A DNA stretch of 64,000 nucleotides, from the NCBI RefSeq assembly GCF_900141745.1, contig NZ_FSRM01000001.1, forward strand, positions 4,030,001 through 4,094,000, given 5' to 3'. The position numbers and the translations under genes are program-made. This DNA is from Paraburkholderia phenazinium. Lineage in GTDB: Bacteria > Pseudomonadota > Gammaproteobacteria > Burkholderiales > Burkholderiaceae. Positions 44,456 to 54,408 of the stretch are shown piece by piece (the first letter of the stretch is position 1; every line of letters begins with the position of its first letter). The notes under the pieces were generated by a model. It was not told the origin of the DNA. It did not search any database and saw only the letters and a program-made list of their open reading frames with translations.

Positions 44456-46081
44456 ATGGCGTTTTCCATTCTGAGGCTCACACGGCGCGGTATCGGCAAG
44501 CTCGGCATCGCGCTCATCATCATTGCTCCGCTCACAGCTTTCGCGCTGGCCCCAGCCGATATCGCCCCGCTCGCCGGCGACGACTTCGATGCCAAGTCCG
44601 CGGCCATCGACAAACTGATCGCCGCTCACGACGCGCCTTCCCAGGCACTGCTGAAAGCCCTGTCCGAAGACAACGCGCTCACGACCGACTCCGGTGAAGT
44701 GCTGATCCAGGACGGCGACGCGACCAAAGATGCGATCACTGGCAAGACGGTCACGGCAACCGACGCACAACCGGTAACGCTGAATAACCTGCTGCGCTCG
44801 AAAGTCTCAGGCGCGCTGTCCGGCTCGCAACTCGACTCACCCGATCTGGAAACGCGCCGCACGGCCATCAACGCGCTGCTGCAAAACCCCGATCCTTCGA
44901 TGAAGCCGCTGATCGATGCGCAACGCGCGAAGGAAACCGATCCGGATCTGAAGAAGAAACTCGACACACTGTGGGCCATGACGGCGCTGCACAACAGCGA
45001 TCCGGCCACGCGCCTCGAAGCGGTGCAACTCGTGGCAGCGCGTCACGATCTCGACATGAACGAACTGTTGCGGCCGCTCGTCGCGAAGAAGCCGGACGGT
45101 ACGTTTGCAGAGAGCGACGACCGCGTGCGCGCCGCCGCGCAGGCCGGCATCGACGAGCTCGATGCGATCCAGCGCCGCAGCGCAATCGCCGGCACGTTGT
45201 TCGCGGGCCTGTCGCTCGGCAGCGTGCTGCTGCTTGCGGCGCTCGGGCTTGCTATCACATACGGGCTGATCGGCGTCATCAACATGGCGCACGGTGAGTT
45301 CCTGATGATCGGCGCGTATGCAACTTACGTCGTGCAGAACCTGTTCCAGCGCTACGCGCCGGGCGCTTTCGACTGGTATCCACTGCTCGCCGTGCCCGCC
45401 TCGTTCGTCGCCGCAGCGGTGGTAGGCATGGTGCTCGAGCGGCTTGTTCTGAAGCACCTGTATGGCCGCCCGCTCGAAACACTGCTGACTACGTTTGGCG
45501 TCAGCCTGATCCTGATCCAGGCCACCCGGATGATCTTCGGCGCGCAGAACGTGCAGGTGAGCAACCCGGCATGGATGAGCGGCGGCGTCACAGTGCTGCC
45601 GAGCCTGATCCTGCCGTACAACCGGCTCGCCATCCTGGCGTTTTCGCTGATCGTGGTCGGCATCGCCTGGGCGGTGCTGACGAAGACGCGTCTTGGCCTC
45701 TTCGTACGGGCCGTCACACAGAATCGCCGCATGGCGGCGTGCGTGGGCGTGAAGACCGCACGGGTCGACTCATACGCATTTGCCTTCGGTGCGGGCATTG
45801 CAGGACTGGGCGGCTGCGCGCTGTCGCAGATCGGCAATGTCGGACCGGATCTGGGCCAGAGCTACATCATCGATTCATTCATGGCGGTGGTGCTGGGCGG
45901 TGTCGGGCAGCTCGCCGGTACGGTGATCGGCGGCTTCGGGCTCGGCCTCATCAGCAAGGCGATCGAACCGTTCTGGGGCGCCGTGCTCGCCAAAATTGCG
46001 GTGCTCGTCCTGATCGTGCTGTTCATCCAGAAGCGGCCGCAGGGCATGTTCGCCCTCAAGGGCCGCAGCGCGGAGGCATGA
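44456..46081 (+). CDS. urtB: Urea ABC transporter permease UrtB
   Basis: UrtB is the larger urea permease. The 541-residue protein has an N-terminal signal/anchor, a periplasmic helical region (about residues 30-245) that distinguishes UrtB from the LivH group, and a membrane half with GLAITYGLIGVINMAHGEFLMIGAYATY and GGVGQLAGTVIGG. I start at the ATG at 44456, after AAAGG; an open extension upstream reaches back into urtA and is rejected. urtC follows after one base. Confidence 0.94.
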   Translation: MAFSILRLTRRGIGKLGIALIIIAPLTAFALAPADIAPLAGDDFDAKSAAIDKLIAAHDAPSQALLKALSEDNALTTDSGEVLIQDGDATKDAITGKTVTATDAQPVTLNNLLRSKVSGALSGSQLDSPDLETRRTAINALLQNPDPSMKPLIDAQRAKETDPDLKKKLDTLWAMTALHNSDPATRLEAVQLVAARHDLDMNELLRPLVAKKPDGTFAESDDRVRAAAQAGIDELDAIQRRSAIAGTLFAGLSLGSVLLLAALGLAITYGLIGVINMAHGEFLMIGAYATYVVQNLFQRYAPGAFDWYPLLAVPASFVAAAVVGMVLERLVLKHLYGRPLETLLTTFGVSLILIQATRMIFGAQNVQVSNPAWMSGGVTVLPSLILPYNRLAILAFSLIVVGIAWAVLTKTRLGLFVRAVTQNRRMAACVGVKTARVDSYAFAFGAGIAGLGGCALSQIGNVGPDLGQSYIIDSFMAVVLGGVGQLAGTVIGGFGLGLISKAIEPFWGAVLAKIAVLVLIVLFIQKRPQGMFALKGRSAEA

Positions 46082-46082
46082 G

Positions 46083-47267
46083 ATGACATCTGCAACCTCC
46101 CCTGCTTCGGTCACGCCCCCCGGCACCGCGCCGGGCACCGGGCGCTCCACGCAAAGCGGCTTTGCGCTCGGCCTGCCGCCGCGTCCGGCGCTGCTTACGC
46201 GGCCTGCGTGGATCGCGCTGATTGCGCTGATCATCGCGATCGGTCTTGGCGTGCCGCTCTCGGCGCTGGTACTGCCCGAAACGAGCGCTTTCCACCTGTC
46301 CGCGTACATGATGACGCTGATGGGCAAGTTCATGTGCTACGCGATCGGCGCACTGGCGCTGGATCTCGTGTGGGGATACTGCGGCATCCTAAGCTTGGGC
46401 CACGCCCTGTTCTTTGCGCTGGGCGGCTACGCGATCGGCATGTACCTGATGCGCTCGATCGGCCATCAGGGTGTCTATCAGAGCGATCTGCCCGACTTCA
46501 TGGTGTTCCTTAACTGGCACGCGCTGCCGTGGTACTGGGAGGGCACGCAGCATCTCTGGTACGCGCTGCTGCTAGTGGTGCTGGTACCGGCCGTGATTGC
46601 GTGGGTGTTTGGTTTCTTCACGTTCCGCTCGCGGGTGAAGGGCGTGTATCTCTCGATCATCACGCAGGCCATGACATTTGCCGCGATGCTGCTGTTTTAC
46701 CGCAACGAGACCGGCTTTGGCGGCAACAACGGCTTCACGGATTTCAAGCGGATCGGCAACTTTCCTATCACCCATCCGGGCACGCGCACAGCGCTCTTCC
46801 TGATCACATTTGCCGTGCTGGTGCTGGCGTTTCTGGGTGCGCGAGCGATTGTGACCTCGAAACTCGGACGCGTCGTGACCGGCGTGCGCGATGGCGAGAC
46901 ACGACTGATGTTCCTTGGCTACAGCCCACTTGGCTACAAGCTGTTTATCTGGACCGTCTCGGCGATCCTGTGCGGGATTGCAGGGGCGTTGTACGTACCG
47001 CAGGTGGGGATTATCAATCCGGGTGAGATGTCGCCGGGCAACTCGATCGAGATGGCGATCTGGGTGGCGGTGGGTGGACGCGGCACGTTGATCGGACCGA
47101 TCATCGGTGCATTTGCGGTGAATGGAGCGAAGAGCTTTTTTACGGCGAACTTCCCTGAATACTGGCTGTTCTTTCTGGGCCTGATTTTCGTGCTGGTGCC
47201 GCTGCTGCTGCCACACGGGATCATGGGCCTGATCGACATGGCGATGCACCGGAGGAAGCGCTCATGA
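46083..47267 (+). CDS. urtC: Urea ABC transporter permease UrtC
   Basis: The second urea permease is 394 residues with about nine to ten membrane helices. An extended Pro/Thr-rich cytosolic N-terminus (about 35 residues) precedes them. Diagnostic segments are LDLVWGYCGILSLGHALFFALGGYAIGMYLM and ETGFGGNNGFTDF, and the LivM-type GVRDGETRLMFLGYSP. Its stop overlaps the urtD start by 4 bases (ATGA). Confidence 0.95.
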   Translation: MTSATSPASVTPPGTAPGTGRSTQSGFALGLPPRPALLTRPAWIALIALIIAIGLGVPLSALVLPETSAFHLSAYMMTLMGKFMCYAIGALALDLVWGYCGILSLGHALFFALGGYAIGMYLMRSIGHQGVYQSDLPDFMVFLNWHALPWYWEGTQHLWYALLLVVLVPAVIAWVFGFFTFRSRVKGVYLSIITQAMTFAAMLLFYRNETGFGGNNGFTDFKRIGNFPITHPGTRTALFLITFAVLVLAFLGARAIVTSKLGRVVTGVRDGETRLMFLGYSPLGYKLFIWTVSAILCGIAGALYVPQVGIINPGEMSPGNSIEMAIWVAVGGRGTLIGPIIGAFAVNGAKSFFTANFPEYWLFFLGLIFVLVPLLLPHGIMGLIDMAMHRRKRS

Positions 47268-48127
47268 ACGAAAACCCGATGGTGCCGGACCTGGCATTGC
47301 CGGAGGAGCCGGCCGAACACTCGCTGAGCGGCGTGGCGGATTTCGGGCGGGTGGTGACACCGGGCGAGATCGATGTATCGCACGGGACGATTCTCTATCT
47401 TGAGGACGTGACGGTCAGCTTCGACGGCTTTCGGGCGCTGAATGCGTTGACGCTATCGATTGATGTCGGCGAATTGCGCTGCATCATCGGACCGAACGGC
47501 GCCGGCAAGACGACGATGATGGATGTGATTACTGGAAAGACTGAGCCCGATTCCGGCAAGGTGTTTTTGGGGCAAACGATCGACCTGACGCGAATGAATG
47601 AGCCTTCGATTGCGCGCGCGGGAATTGGACGCAAGTTTCAGAAGCCGACGGTGTTTGAGCAGCATCCGGTGTGGGAGAACCTTGAACTGGCGATGAAGGC
47701 TGACAAGGGGTGGTGGGCTTCGTTGCGAGCACGGCTTGACCGGAATGCGCAGGCGCGAATCGAGGAAACGCTGGAACTCATTCATCTGGAGAGTGAAGCT
47801 CGCAGGCTCGCTGGGGAGCTTTCGCATGGGCAGAAGCAGCGGCTCGAGATTGGGATGTTGCTTATGCAGCAACCGGCGCTACTTCTGCTTGATGAGCCAG
47901 CGGCTGGGATGACTGATGACGAGACTATGCAGTTGGCTGAGCTTCTTAATCGTCTTCGTGGGACTTGTTCCATGATGGTGGTTGAGCATGATATGGAATT
48001 CGTGGCTGCTCTTTCTGGCGAGGCGGGGAAAGTGACTGTTATGGCCGAAGGGCGCGTTCTCGCCCATGGCACGCTTGATGAGGTCAAGAAGGATGAGACT
48101 GTGATCGAGTCTTATCTGGGGAGGTGA
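47264..48127 (+). CDS. urtD: Urea ABC transporter ATPase UrtD
   Basis: This 287-residue LivG-type ATPase has Walker A GPNGAGKTTMMD (about residue 80), signature LSHGQKQRLEIGMLL and Walker B LLLLDEPAAGM. A N-terminal extension of about 40 residues is unusual among LivG-type ATPases but common in UrtD. In the second half of the gene, codon choice moves to T/G at third position, then switches sharply at the urtE start. It pairs with UrtE to drive urea uptake. Confidence 0.94.
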   Translation: MNENPMVPDLALPEEPAEHSLSGVADFGRVVTPGEIDVSHGTILYLEDVTVSFDGFRALNALTLSIDVGELRCIIGPNGAGKTTMMDVITGKTEPDSGKVFLGQTIDLTRMNEPSIARAGIGRKFQKPTVFEQHPVWENLELAMKADKGWWASLRARLDRNAQARIEETLELIHLESEARRLAGELSHGQKQRLEIGMLLMQQPALLLLDEPAAGMTDDETMQLAELLNRLRGTCSMMVVEHDMEFVAALSGEAGKVTVMAEGRVLAHGTLDEVKKDETVIESYLGR

Positions 48128-48185
48128 AGTTTGTCCACCGCGGGCCCCCGAAGCTAAGAAAGCACAGAAAGAGGAACGGAGCAAA

Positions 48186-48878
48186 ATGCTAGAAGTAGAA
48201 AACCTGAACCAGTACTACGGCGGCAGCCACATCCTCCGAGATGTAAAGCTAACGGTGCCAGACGGCAAACTCACGGTACTACTGGGCCGCAACGGCGTGG
48301 GCAAAACCACGCTCCTGCGTTGCCTGATGGGCGTCGTCCCAACCCGCAGTGGCGCGATCGCCTGGCGCGGCACGCCACTCACCAAACTTCCAACCTACGC
48401 CCGTGTCGCGAATGGCCTCGCCTACGTCCCTCAGGGACGCGATATCTTCCCGCGCCTGACCGTCGAAGAAAACCTGATGGTAGGCGCCGCCAGCAAACAG
48501 GCACCGTCGAAAATCCCCGATCGCATCTACGAACTGTTTCCCGTCCTCAAAGATATGCGCAGCCGCCGCGGTGGCGACCTGTCCGGTGGTCAGCAGCAAC
48601 AACTCGCTATCGGCCGCGCCCTCATGAGCGAGCCGCAACTGCTCATCCTCGATGAACCCACCGAAGGCATCCAACCGTCGATCATCCAGGACATCGGCCG
48701 CACCCTGCGTCAACTCGTCGAGGAAATGGGCCTTACCGTGCTGCTCGTCGAGCAGTACTACGACTTCGCCAAAGCCATCGCCGATCGATACTGGGTCATG
48801 AGCCGCGGTGAAATCGTCGCCGGCGGTGAAGGCGCCGACATGGACGCCAACGGTGTGCGCGAACTCATCGCAGTCTGA
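48186..48878 (+). CDS. urtE: Urea ABC transporter ATPase UrtE
   Basis: UrtE is the second, LivF-type ATPase, 230 residues. It opens MLEVENLNQYYGGSHILRDV, a UrtE mark, then GRNGVGKTTLLRCLMGV (about residue 40), LSGGQQQQLAIGRAL and LLILDEPTEGIQPSIIQDI. It completes the urt operon, and the urease genes start about 250 bases further on the same strand. Confidence 0.95.
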   Translation: MLEVENLNQYYGGSHILRDVKLTVPDGKLTVLLGRNGVGKTTLLRCLMGVVPTRSGAIAWRGTPLTKLPTYARVANGLAYVPQGRDIFPRLTVEENLMVGAASKQAPSKIPDRIYELFPVLKDMRSRRGGDLSGGQQQQLAIGRALMSEPQLLILDEPTEGIQPSIIQDIGRTLRQLVEEMGLTVLLVEQYYDFAKAIADRYWVMSRGEIVAGGEGADMDANGVRELIAV

Positions 48879-49131
48879 ATGTTGACGGGCCACCGGGACT
48901 GGAACGCCTCATCTGCCAGCGTACGCGAGCTATCTCCGAGTGACGGCCAAAGACATGCAGAAGCACAGGCGTCCCGTGCGGCGAACGGCCCATGCTATCC
49001 TCGCCGCATCCATCCGGCGCGCTCATGTCGCTGCGAACCGGGTCACGTAGATCGCTCAGATCGTGCGTTGCCTGGCGTCGACGAGCAGCCGCCGGGCAGT
49101 CGCCACGCAAAGTCCAACTACATCGACCCGC

Positions 49132-50013
49132 ATGTCGCTTCACGAAAACCATGCCACGCTCGCCTCGGCGGATTCCGCCGCGCACACCCAGTGGCAAGCT
49201 CGCCTCGAACTCGGCTTCGCCAGACACGCTGAACGCACGACGCTCGTCCATCGCCTGCACGATGGTCCGTTACGCGTCCAACGCCCCCTCTATCCCGAAG
49301 GCCACGCGATCTGCCACGCGGTGATCGTGCATCCTCCGGGCGGTGTCGCCGGTGGCGATCAGCTTCACATCGACGTAGCGCTTGGGGCGAGCACACATGC
49401 AGTGCTCACGACTCCCGGCGCCACCAAGTGGTACAAGTCCAACGATCGCGCGGCGCGGCAGCAGATTGATGTGCGCGTGGGCGCGAACGCCAGACTCGAC
49501 TGGCTGCCGCAGAACAACATCGTCTTCGATCACGCCAACGCGACCCTCGACTTCACGCTGTCGATGGCCGAAGGCGCCACCGCGCTCGGCTGGGACGCCA
49601 CGCAACTCGGCCGCCAGGCCGCCGGCGAACGATGGTCGGCGGGCACGCTACGCGCGGTCTCGCGCATCGTCGGCCCAGACGGCCAATTGCTGTGGCTTGA
49701 GCGCGCCAATCTCGCCGCCACCGATCCGCTGCGCGATGCCCCTCAAGGCCTCGCGGGATTCCCCGCCTACGGCACGTTGTGGGCCGTAGGGCCCGCTTGC
49801 GACGACACGCTCGCCGAACAGCTAACCGGGCAACTCCCGTTCACCGACACGCTACGCGCTGCCGCCTCGTGCGTAACTCCAGGCGTGGTACTTGTACGGG
49901 CCGTGGCGCGGTCAATGGAATCGCTGCAACGCGCGCTAACGCAATGCTGGCTACAGCTGCGCCCGATCGTTCACGGCGTCGAAGCGGTACCGCTGCGGAT
50001 CTGGACGACCTGA
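49132..50013 (+). CDS. ureD: Urease accessory protein UreD
   Basis: UreD/UreH is the scaffold that, with UreF and UreG, loads nickel into urease. The 293-residue protein has [37 protein letters not shown] (residues 20-56), [16 protein letters not shown] and [11 protein letters not shown], all family features. I start at 49132; an upstream extension is not supported. A decayed copy of its 3' end lies directly behind the stop (50015-50116). Confidence 0.94.
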   Translation: MSLHENHATLASADSAAHTQWQARLELGFARHAERTTLVHRLHDGPLRVQRPLYPEGHAICHAVIVHPPGGVAGGDQLHIDVALGASTHAVLTTPGATKWYKSNDRAARQQIDVRVGANARLDWLPQNNIVFDHANATLDFTLSMAEGATALGWDATQLGRQAAGERWSAGTLRAVSRIVGPDGQLLWLERANLAATDPLRDAPQGLAGFPAYGTLWAVGPACDDTLAEQLTGQLPFTDTLRAAASCVTPGVVLVRAVARSMESLQRALTQCWLQLRPIVHGVEAVPLRIWTT

Positions 50014-50014
50014 G

Positions 50015-50116
50015 AGAGCGAAACAAACCAAACGTGCGCTGGTGCAATGCTGGCCGGATCTGCGCCGAATTAAACGCGGCGTAGATAAAGGAACAGTACG
50101 AGCCTGCACAACCTGA
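50015..50116 (+). pseudogene. Decayed tandem copy of the ureD 3' end
   Basis: The frame directly after the ureD stop reads KRALVQCWPDLRRIKRGV... ending TT and a stop, collinear with the true UreD end [18 protein letters not shown]... ending TT and a stop. From QCW to the stop both are exactly 21 codons with no gaps, and the DNA also matches in blocks such as CAATGCTGG. No start codon or upstream part of ureD precedes it. Confidence 0.7.
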
Positions 50117-50244
50117 GCGGACCCGTTCAGGGGCGATGCAAGCAGACTAAAGCACACAGCATTAGCACCATCGCAGCGCATCGAAAAGCCCCACCAAGGT
50201 GCATCACCTGTAGAACCTCCCCGCCCATCCCCGCTGCACCGCAT
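50117..50244. other. Leader region before the sigma-54 promoter of the binding-protein gene
   Basis: No gene is seen. The palindrome AGGTG-CAT-CACCT (50197-50209) and GCACC words (50164, 50235) could be NtrC half-sites. A complete NtrC consensus pair is not obvious. Confidence 0.4.
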
Positions 50245-50260
50245 TGGCACACACCTTGCT
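50245..50260 (+). promoter_or_regulatory. Sigma-54 (-24/-12) promoter inside the urease cluster
   Basis: TGGCACA-N4-TTGCT matches the sigma-54 consensus with correct GG to GC spacing. The start point would be near 50271, about 60 bases before the binding-protein ATG. It would let nitrogen regulation drive this gene and perhaps ureA onward. Confidence 0.75.
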
Positions 50261-50329
50261 CGCCAAACCCCTCACGATGCCCCCGCACCCGACGGAGGCC
50301 ACCCGCTTTGCCCACCACCGCTGACCAAC

Positions 50330-51133
50330 ATGACCGAACTGTCTTCCCGCCAGTCACGCCGCACGTGGCTCGCCGCCCTGCTGCTCTCACCGATCCTTGC
50401 GTTGACAACGCCAGCAGCCCACGCTGACGCCCTCGACAACATCACCAAATCCGGTGTCCTAAAGGTCGCGGTCCCCGAGGACTATCCGCCGTTCGGCTCA
50501 GTCGGCCCCGACATGCAGCCGCAAGGCTATGACATCGACACAGCAGCCGTGCTCGCCAAGTCGATGAACGTCAAACTGCAACTCGTGCCGGTTAACAGCG
50601 CAAACCGTATCCCGTACCTTCAGACCGGCAAGGTCGACCTGGTGATCTCATCGCTCGGCAAGACGCCCGATCGCGAGAAGGTAATCGACTTCTCCACCGC
50701 CTACGCCCCTTACTACCAGGGCGTGTTCGGCCCCGCCGACATCAAGGTCAGCAGCCCCGCCGATCTCACCGGCATCACGGTCGGCGCGACGCGCGGCGCG
50801 CTCGAAGAAATCGCCCTCACGCAGATGGCGCCGAACGCCACCATCAAACGCTTCGAAGACAACAACGCCACCATCGCCGCCTTCCTGTCCGGCCAGGTGC
50901 AACTGATCGCTGCGGGCAATATCGTGGCCGCCGCGATCAATGCGAAGAATCCGCCGCGCCGTCCAGAACCTAAGTTCGTTATAAAGGATTCACCATGCTT
51001 CGTCGGCATGAATAAAAATGAAAGCCGGTTGCAGGAGAAGGTCAACGCCGCTATCGCCCAAGCCAAGGCCGACGGCACGTTCGACGCCATGTCGAAGAAG
51101 TGGTTCGGCGCGCCCTTGCCGAAGACGCTGTAA
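50330..51133 (+). CDS. Polar amino acid-type ABC binding protein within the urease cluster
   Basis: This 267-residue periplasmic protein has a signal peptide (cleavage near AAHA, about residue 32) and an SBP_bac_3 fold: LKVAVPEDYPPFGSVGPDMQPQGYDIDTAAVLAKSM and RIPYLQTGKVDLVISSLGKTPDREKVIDFS. Members bind Glu, Gln, Lys/Arg or similar. No cognate permease or ATPase is near, and the gene sits between ureD and ureA, where most urease clusters have nothing. A sigma-54 promoter precedes it. The ligand is unknown. Confidence 0.88.
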   Translation: MTELSSRQSRRTWLAALLLSPILALTTPAAHADALDNITKSGVLKVAVPEDYPPFGSVGPDMQPQGYDIDTAAVLAKSMNVKLQLVPVNSANRIPYLQTGKVDLVISSLGKTPDREKVIDFSTAYAPYYQGVFGPADIKVSSPADLTGITVGATRGALEEIALTQMAPNATIKRFEDNNATIAAFLSGQVQLIAAGNIVAAAINAKNPPRRPEPKFVIKDSPCFVGMNKNESRLQEKVNAAIAQAKADGTFDAMSKKWFGAPLPKTL

Positions 51134-51291
51134 TAAATCTGTTAGTTAGCCTTGATATCTTTGTAAGCTGATCTGGCGTTAAGCTTGTCGCGGTTTGTAG
51201 CGTACCCCTCAAGCGTTCGCGACAACGCGCGACCCCGATGGCATCCGACGCCTGTCCCGGCTGGGACGGGCGCAACCCAACCAGACATCCG

Positions 51292-51594
51292 ATGAAGCTG
51301 ACACCCCGCGAGAAGGACAAGCTGCTGATCTTCACGGCCGCGCTACTGGCCGAACGTCGCCGCGCACGCGGCCTCAAACTGAATTACCCGGAGGCGATCG
51401 CATTCATCTCGGCAGCGCTGATGGAAGCGGCTCGCGATGGCAAGACAGTCGCCGAAGTCATGCACTACGGCACCACGCTGCTCACGCGCGACGACGTGAT
51501 GGAAGGCGTACCGGAGATGATTCCGGACATTCAGGTCGAAGCCACTTTCCCCGACGGCACGAAGCTCGTGACCGTCCACCATCCGATTCCCTGA
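51292..51594 (+). CDS. ureA: Urease gamma subunit
   Basis: UreA is the 100-residue gamma subunit of the urease core. It starts [23 protein letters not shown] and contains [12 protein letters not shown] and [13 protein letters not shown], all diagnostic. I start at the ATG at 51292 because the upstream 18 codons lack conservation. ureB follows after 18 bases. Confidence 0.97.
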   Translation: MKLTPREKDKLLIFTAALLAERRRARGLKLNYPEAIAFISAALMEAARDGKTVAEVMHYGTTLLTRDDVMEGVPEMIPDIQVEATFPDGTKLVTVHHPIP

Positions 51595-51612
51595 CCCGCC
51601 CCGGAGCCCCTG

Positions 51613-51918
51613 ATGATTCCCGGCGAACTTCTCACCGACGACGGTGAGCACGAACTCAATGCGGGCCGCGCAACGGTCTCGGTCACGGTGTCGAACACCG
51701 GTGACCGTCCCGTGCAAATTGGTTCGCACTACCATTTTTATGAAGTGAATCCAGCGCTGTCGTTCGACCGCGAGGTGGCACGCGGCTTCCGTCTGAACAT
51801 TGCAGCGGGTACCGCCGTGCGTTTCGAGCCCGGCCAGGAGCGCACGGTCGAGCTGGTCGAACTGGCGGGCAACCGCGTCGTCTACGGCTTCAACGGCAAG
51901 GTGATGGGACCGCTCTGA
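51613..51918 (+). CDS. ureB: Urease beta subunit
   Basis: UreB is the 101-residue beta subunit. It opens [19 protein letters not shown] and has the signature [26 protein letters not shown] (residues 28-53). It combines with UreA and UreC in the (alpha-beta-gamma)3 enzyme. Confidence 0.97.
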   Translation: MIPGELLTDDGEHELNAGRATVSVTVSNTGDRPVQIGSHYHFYEVNPALSFDREVARGFRLNIAAGTAVRFEPGQERTVELVELAGNRVVYGFNGKVMGPL

Positions 51919-51985
51919 CGCGTGGCATGAGCCCCGTCGTCGAACGTCACGAATACCCGCCCTGCCCTTTTCCGGACTTCACATC

Positions 51986-53692
51986 ATGACATTACGTATT
52001 GGCCGCCGCGCGTACGCGGAAATGTTCGGCCCCACGACCGGCGATCGCGTGCGACTTGCCGACACCGAATTGCTGATCGAAATCGAGCGCGACTACACCA
52101 CCTACGGCGAAGAAGTGAAATTCGGCGGCGGCAAGGTGATTCGCGACGGCATGGGCCAGTCGCAGCGCGTCGCGGCCGATGTCGTCGATACGGTCGTCAC
52201 CAACGCGGTGATCCTCGATCACTGGGGCATCGTGAAGGCCGATATCGGCATCAAGAACGGCCGTATTGCCGCGATTGGCAAAGCGGGTAATCCCGACATC
52301 CAGCCGGGCGTGACGATTCCGATTGGTGCGGCCACCGAGGTGATCGCCGGCGAAGGCCTGATCGTAACGGCGGGCGGCATCGATACACACATCCACTTCA
52401 TCAGCCCGCAGCAGATCGACGAAGCGCTGGCAAGCGGCGTGACGACGATGATCGGCGGCGGCACGGGTCCGGCTACCGGCACCAATGCCACCACCTGCAC
52501 GCCTGGACCGTGGCACCTCGAACGCATGCTGCAGGCCGCCGATGGCTATCCGATGAATCTCGGCTTTCTCGGCAAGGGCAACGTGAGCCTGCCGGAGCCG
52601 GCCACCGAGCAGATCGCCGCGGGCGCGATCGGCCTGAAGCTGCACGAGGACTGGGGCTCGACGCCCGCGGCCATCGACAACTGCCTGTCCGTTGCCGACG
52701 ACACCGACACCCAGGTCGCGATCCACACCGATACGCTGAACGAAGCAGGCTTCGTCGAAGCGACCGTGGCCGCGTTCAAGGGCCGCACGATCCACACGTA
52801 TCACACCGAAGGCGCGGGCGGCGGCCACGCACCGGACATCATCAAGGTCTGCGGCGAGGCGAACGTGCTGCCGTCGTCGACCAATCCGACCCGCCCGTAC
52901 ACAGTCAATACGCTCGACGAGCACCTCGACATGCTGATGGTGTGCCACCACCTGGACCCGTCGATTGCAGAGGACATCGCGTTTGCCGAATCGCGGATTC
53001 GTCGCGAGACGATTGCCGCCGAAGACATCCTGCACGACCTTGGCGCGCTGTCGATGCTGTCTTCCGATTCGCAAGCGATGGGCCGCGTGGGCGAAGTGAT
53101 CATCCGCACGTGGCAGACCGCGCACAAGATGAAGGTGCAACGCGGTGCGCTGCCGGAAGATAACGCTCGCGCCGACAACTTCCGCGCCAAACGCTATGTG
53201 GCGAAATACACGATCAATCCGGCTATCACGCATGGTATTGCGCACGAAGTCGGCTCGATAGAACCGGGCAAGTGGGCTGATCTGGTGTTCTGGGAACCGG
53301 CGTTTTTCGGCATCAAGCCGTCGCTGATTCTCAAGGGCGGCATGATCGCGATGGCGCAGATGGGCGATCCGAACGCGTCGATCCCGACGCCGCAGCCGGT
53401 GCACTACCGCGACATGTTCGCCACACGCGGAGGCGCTTTGGCGCGTACCTCGCTGACCTTCGTGTCGCAGATGGGCGCGGATGCGGGCATCGCCGAGCGG
53501 TATGGTTTGACCAAGCGTATCGTGCCGGTGAAGAACTGCCGCAACATCAGCAAGGCCGACATGATTCACAACGCGTGGCGTCCGGCCATCAGCGTCGATC
53601 CGGAAACGTATCAGGTGATCGCGGACGGCCAGTTGCTGACCTGCGAACCGGCCACCGTGCTGCCGATGGCGCAACGTTACTTCCTGTTCTAA
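51986..53692 (+). CDS. ureC: Urease alpha (catalytic) subunit
   Basis: UreC hydrolyses urea to ammonia and carbamate at a dinuclear nickel site. The 568-residue protein has all metal ligands: H135 and H137 (GIDTHIH), the carbamylated Lys K218 (GLKLHEDWG), H247, H273 and the flap Cys-His C320-H321 (MVCHHLD), with the final Asp in SSDSQAMGR. The length is standard. It is the central gene of the urease operon, with ureE starting immediately behind it. Confidence 0.98.
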   Translation: MTLRIGRRAYAEMFGPTTGDRVRLADTELLIEIERDYTTYGEEVKFGGGKVIRDGMGQSQRVAADVVDTVVTNAVILDHWGIVKADIGIKNGRIAAIGKAGNPDIQPGVTIPIGAATEVIAGEGLIVTAGGIDTHIHFISPQQIDEALASGVTTMIGGGTGPATGTNATTCTPGPWHLERMLQAADGYPMNLGFLGKGNVSLPEPATEQIAAGAIGLKLHEDWGSTPAAIDNCLSVADDTDTQVAIHTDTLNEAGFVEATVAAFKGRTIHTYHTEGAGGGHAPDIIKVCGEANVLPSSTNPTRPYTVNTLDEHLDMLMVCHHLDPSIAEDIAFAESRIRRETIAAEDILHDLGALSMLSSDSQAMGRVGEVIIRTWQTAHKMKVQRGALPEDNARADNFRAKRYVAKYTINPAITHGIAHEVGSIEPGKWADLVFWEPAFFGIKPSLILKGGMIAMAQMGDPNASIPTPQPVHYRDMFATRGGALARTSLTFVSQMGADAGIAERYGLTKRIVPVKNCRNISKADMIHNAWRPAISVDPETYQVIADGQLLTCEPATVLPMAQRYFLF

Positions 53693-53694
53693 TC

Positions 53695-54408
53695 ATGCGC
53701 ACTATCGACAAACTGATCGATCCGAAGATCAAGCTCGCAGCGGTGCTGGTCAAGCGTGCACCGACGCTGACGCTCGACTTCGATGCGCGTCGCAAGAGCC
53801 GTCTGGCGGCGACGCTTGATAATGGCAAAGAGGTGGCGCTAGTGTTGCCGCGTGGCACGGTGCTGCGCGATGGTGACGTGCTGGTCGCGCAGGATGGTGC
53901 GCTGGTGCGGGTGGTCGCGGCGCCTGAGGCCGTTTTGATGGTCACCGCGCGGGATGCGCTGACGCTTACGCGCGCGGCTTATCACCTTGGCAACCGGCAT
54001 ACGCCGGTTGAAGTTGGGGCCGATTATCTGAAGCTCGAATATGATCGGGTGCTCGCTGATATGCTCAAGCGGATCGGCGCGATGGTCGAGCAGGTGACGT
54101 TGCCGTTTCAGCCGGAGTCCGGCGCTTATGGCGGTGGGCATAAGCATGGACATGACGAGACGTTTGCCGAGGACTATGCGCTGGCGCAGCAGGTTTACGG
54201 CGAGCATCATGGGCATGATCACAGCCATGGACATGACCATGGTCACGCGCACGATCACGGCACCGGGCATGCGCACGCACATGGCGAGAATCACAGCCAC
54301 GAACATGATCATGATCATGATCACGAGCACGGTCACAGCCACGACCACACCGACTGCGACGCGTCCTGCGACCACGATCACGACCACACCAAACATGCGC
54401 ATCGCTGA
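53695..54408 (+). CDS. ureE: Urease nickel chaperone UreE with long His-rich tail
   Basis: UreE binds nickel for delivery to apo-urease. The 237-residue protein starts at 53695, two bases after the ureC stop. The peptide-binding and nickel domains run to about residue 150 ([12 protein letters not shown] is the family motif). The tail has about 30 His residues in HDH/HGH runs and a CDASC pair, far longer than the usual few-His tail. The tail DNA is low-complexity (CATGATCAT-type repeats). ureF starts 14 bases inside the end of this gene. Confidence 0.93.
   Translation: MRTIDKLIDPKIKLAAVLVKRAPTLTLDFDARRKSRLAATLDNGKEVALVLPRGTVLRDGDVLVAQDGALVRVVAAPEAVLMVTARDALTLTRAAYHLGNRHTPVEVGADYLKLEYDRVLADMLKRIGAMVEQVTLPFQPESGAYGGGHKHGHDETFAEDYALAQQVYGEHHGHDHSHGHDHGHAHDHGTGHAHAHGENHSHEHDHDHDHEHGHSHDHTDCDASCDHDHDHTKHAHR

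Noticed and set aside
43126..44613. 495-codon minus-strand frame opposite urtA
   Set aside because: It has His/Arg-rich shadow composition and no domain or start signals.
51992..53674. 560-codon minus-strand frame opposite ureC
   Set aside because: It lies almost exactly opposite ureC, with basic, low-complexity translation; a shadow frame.
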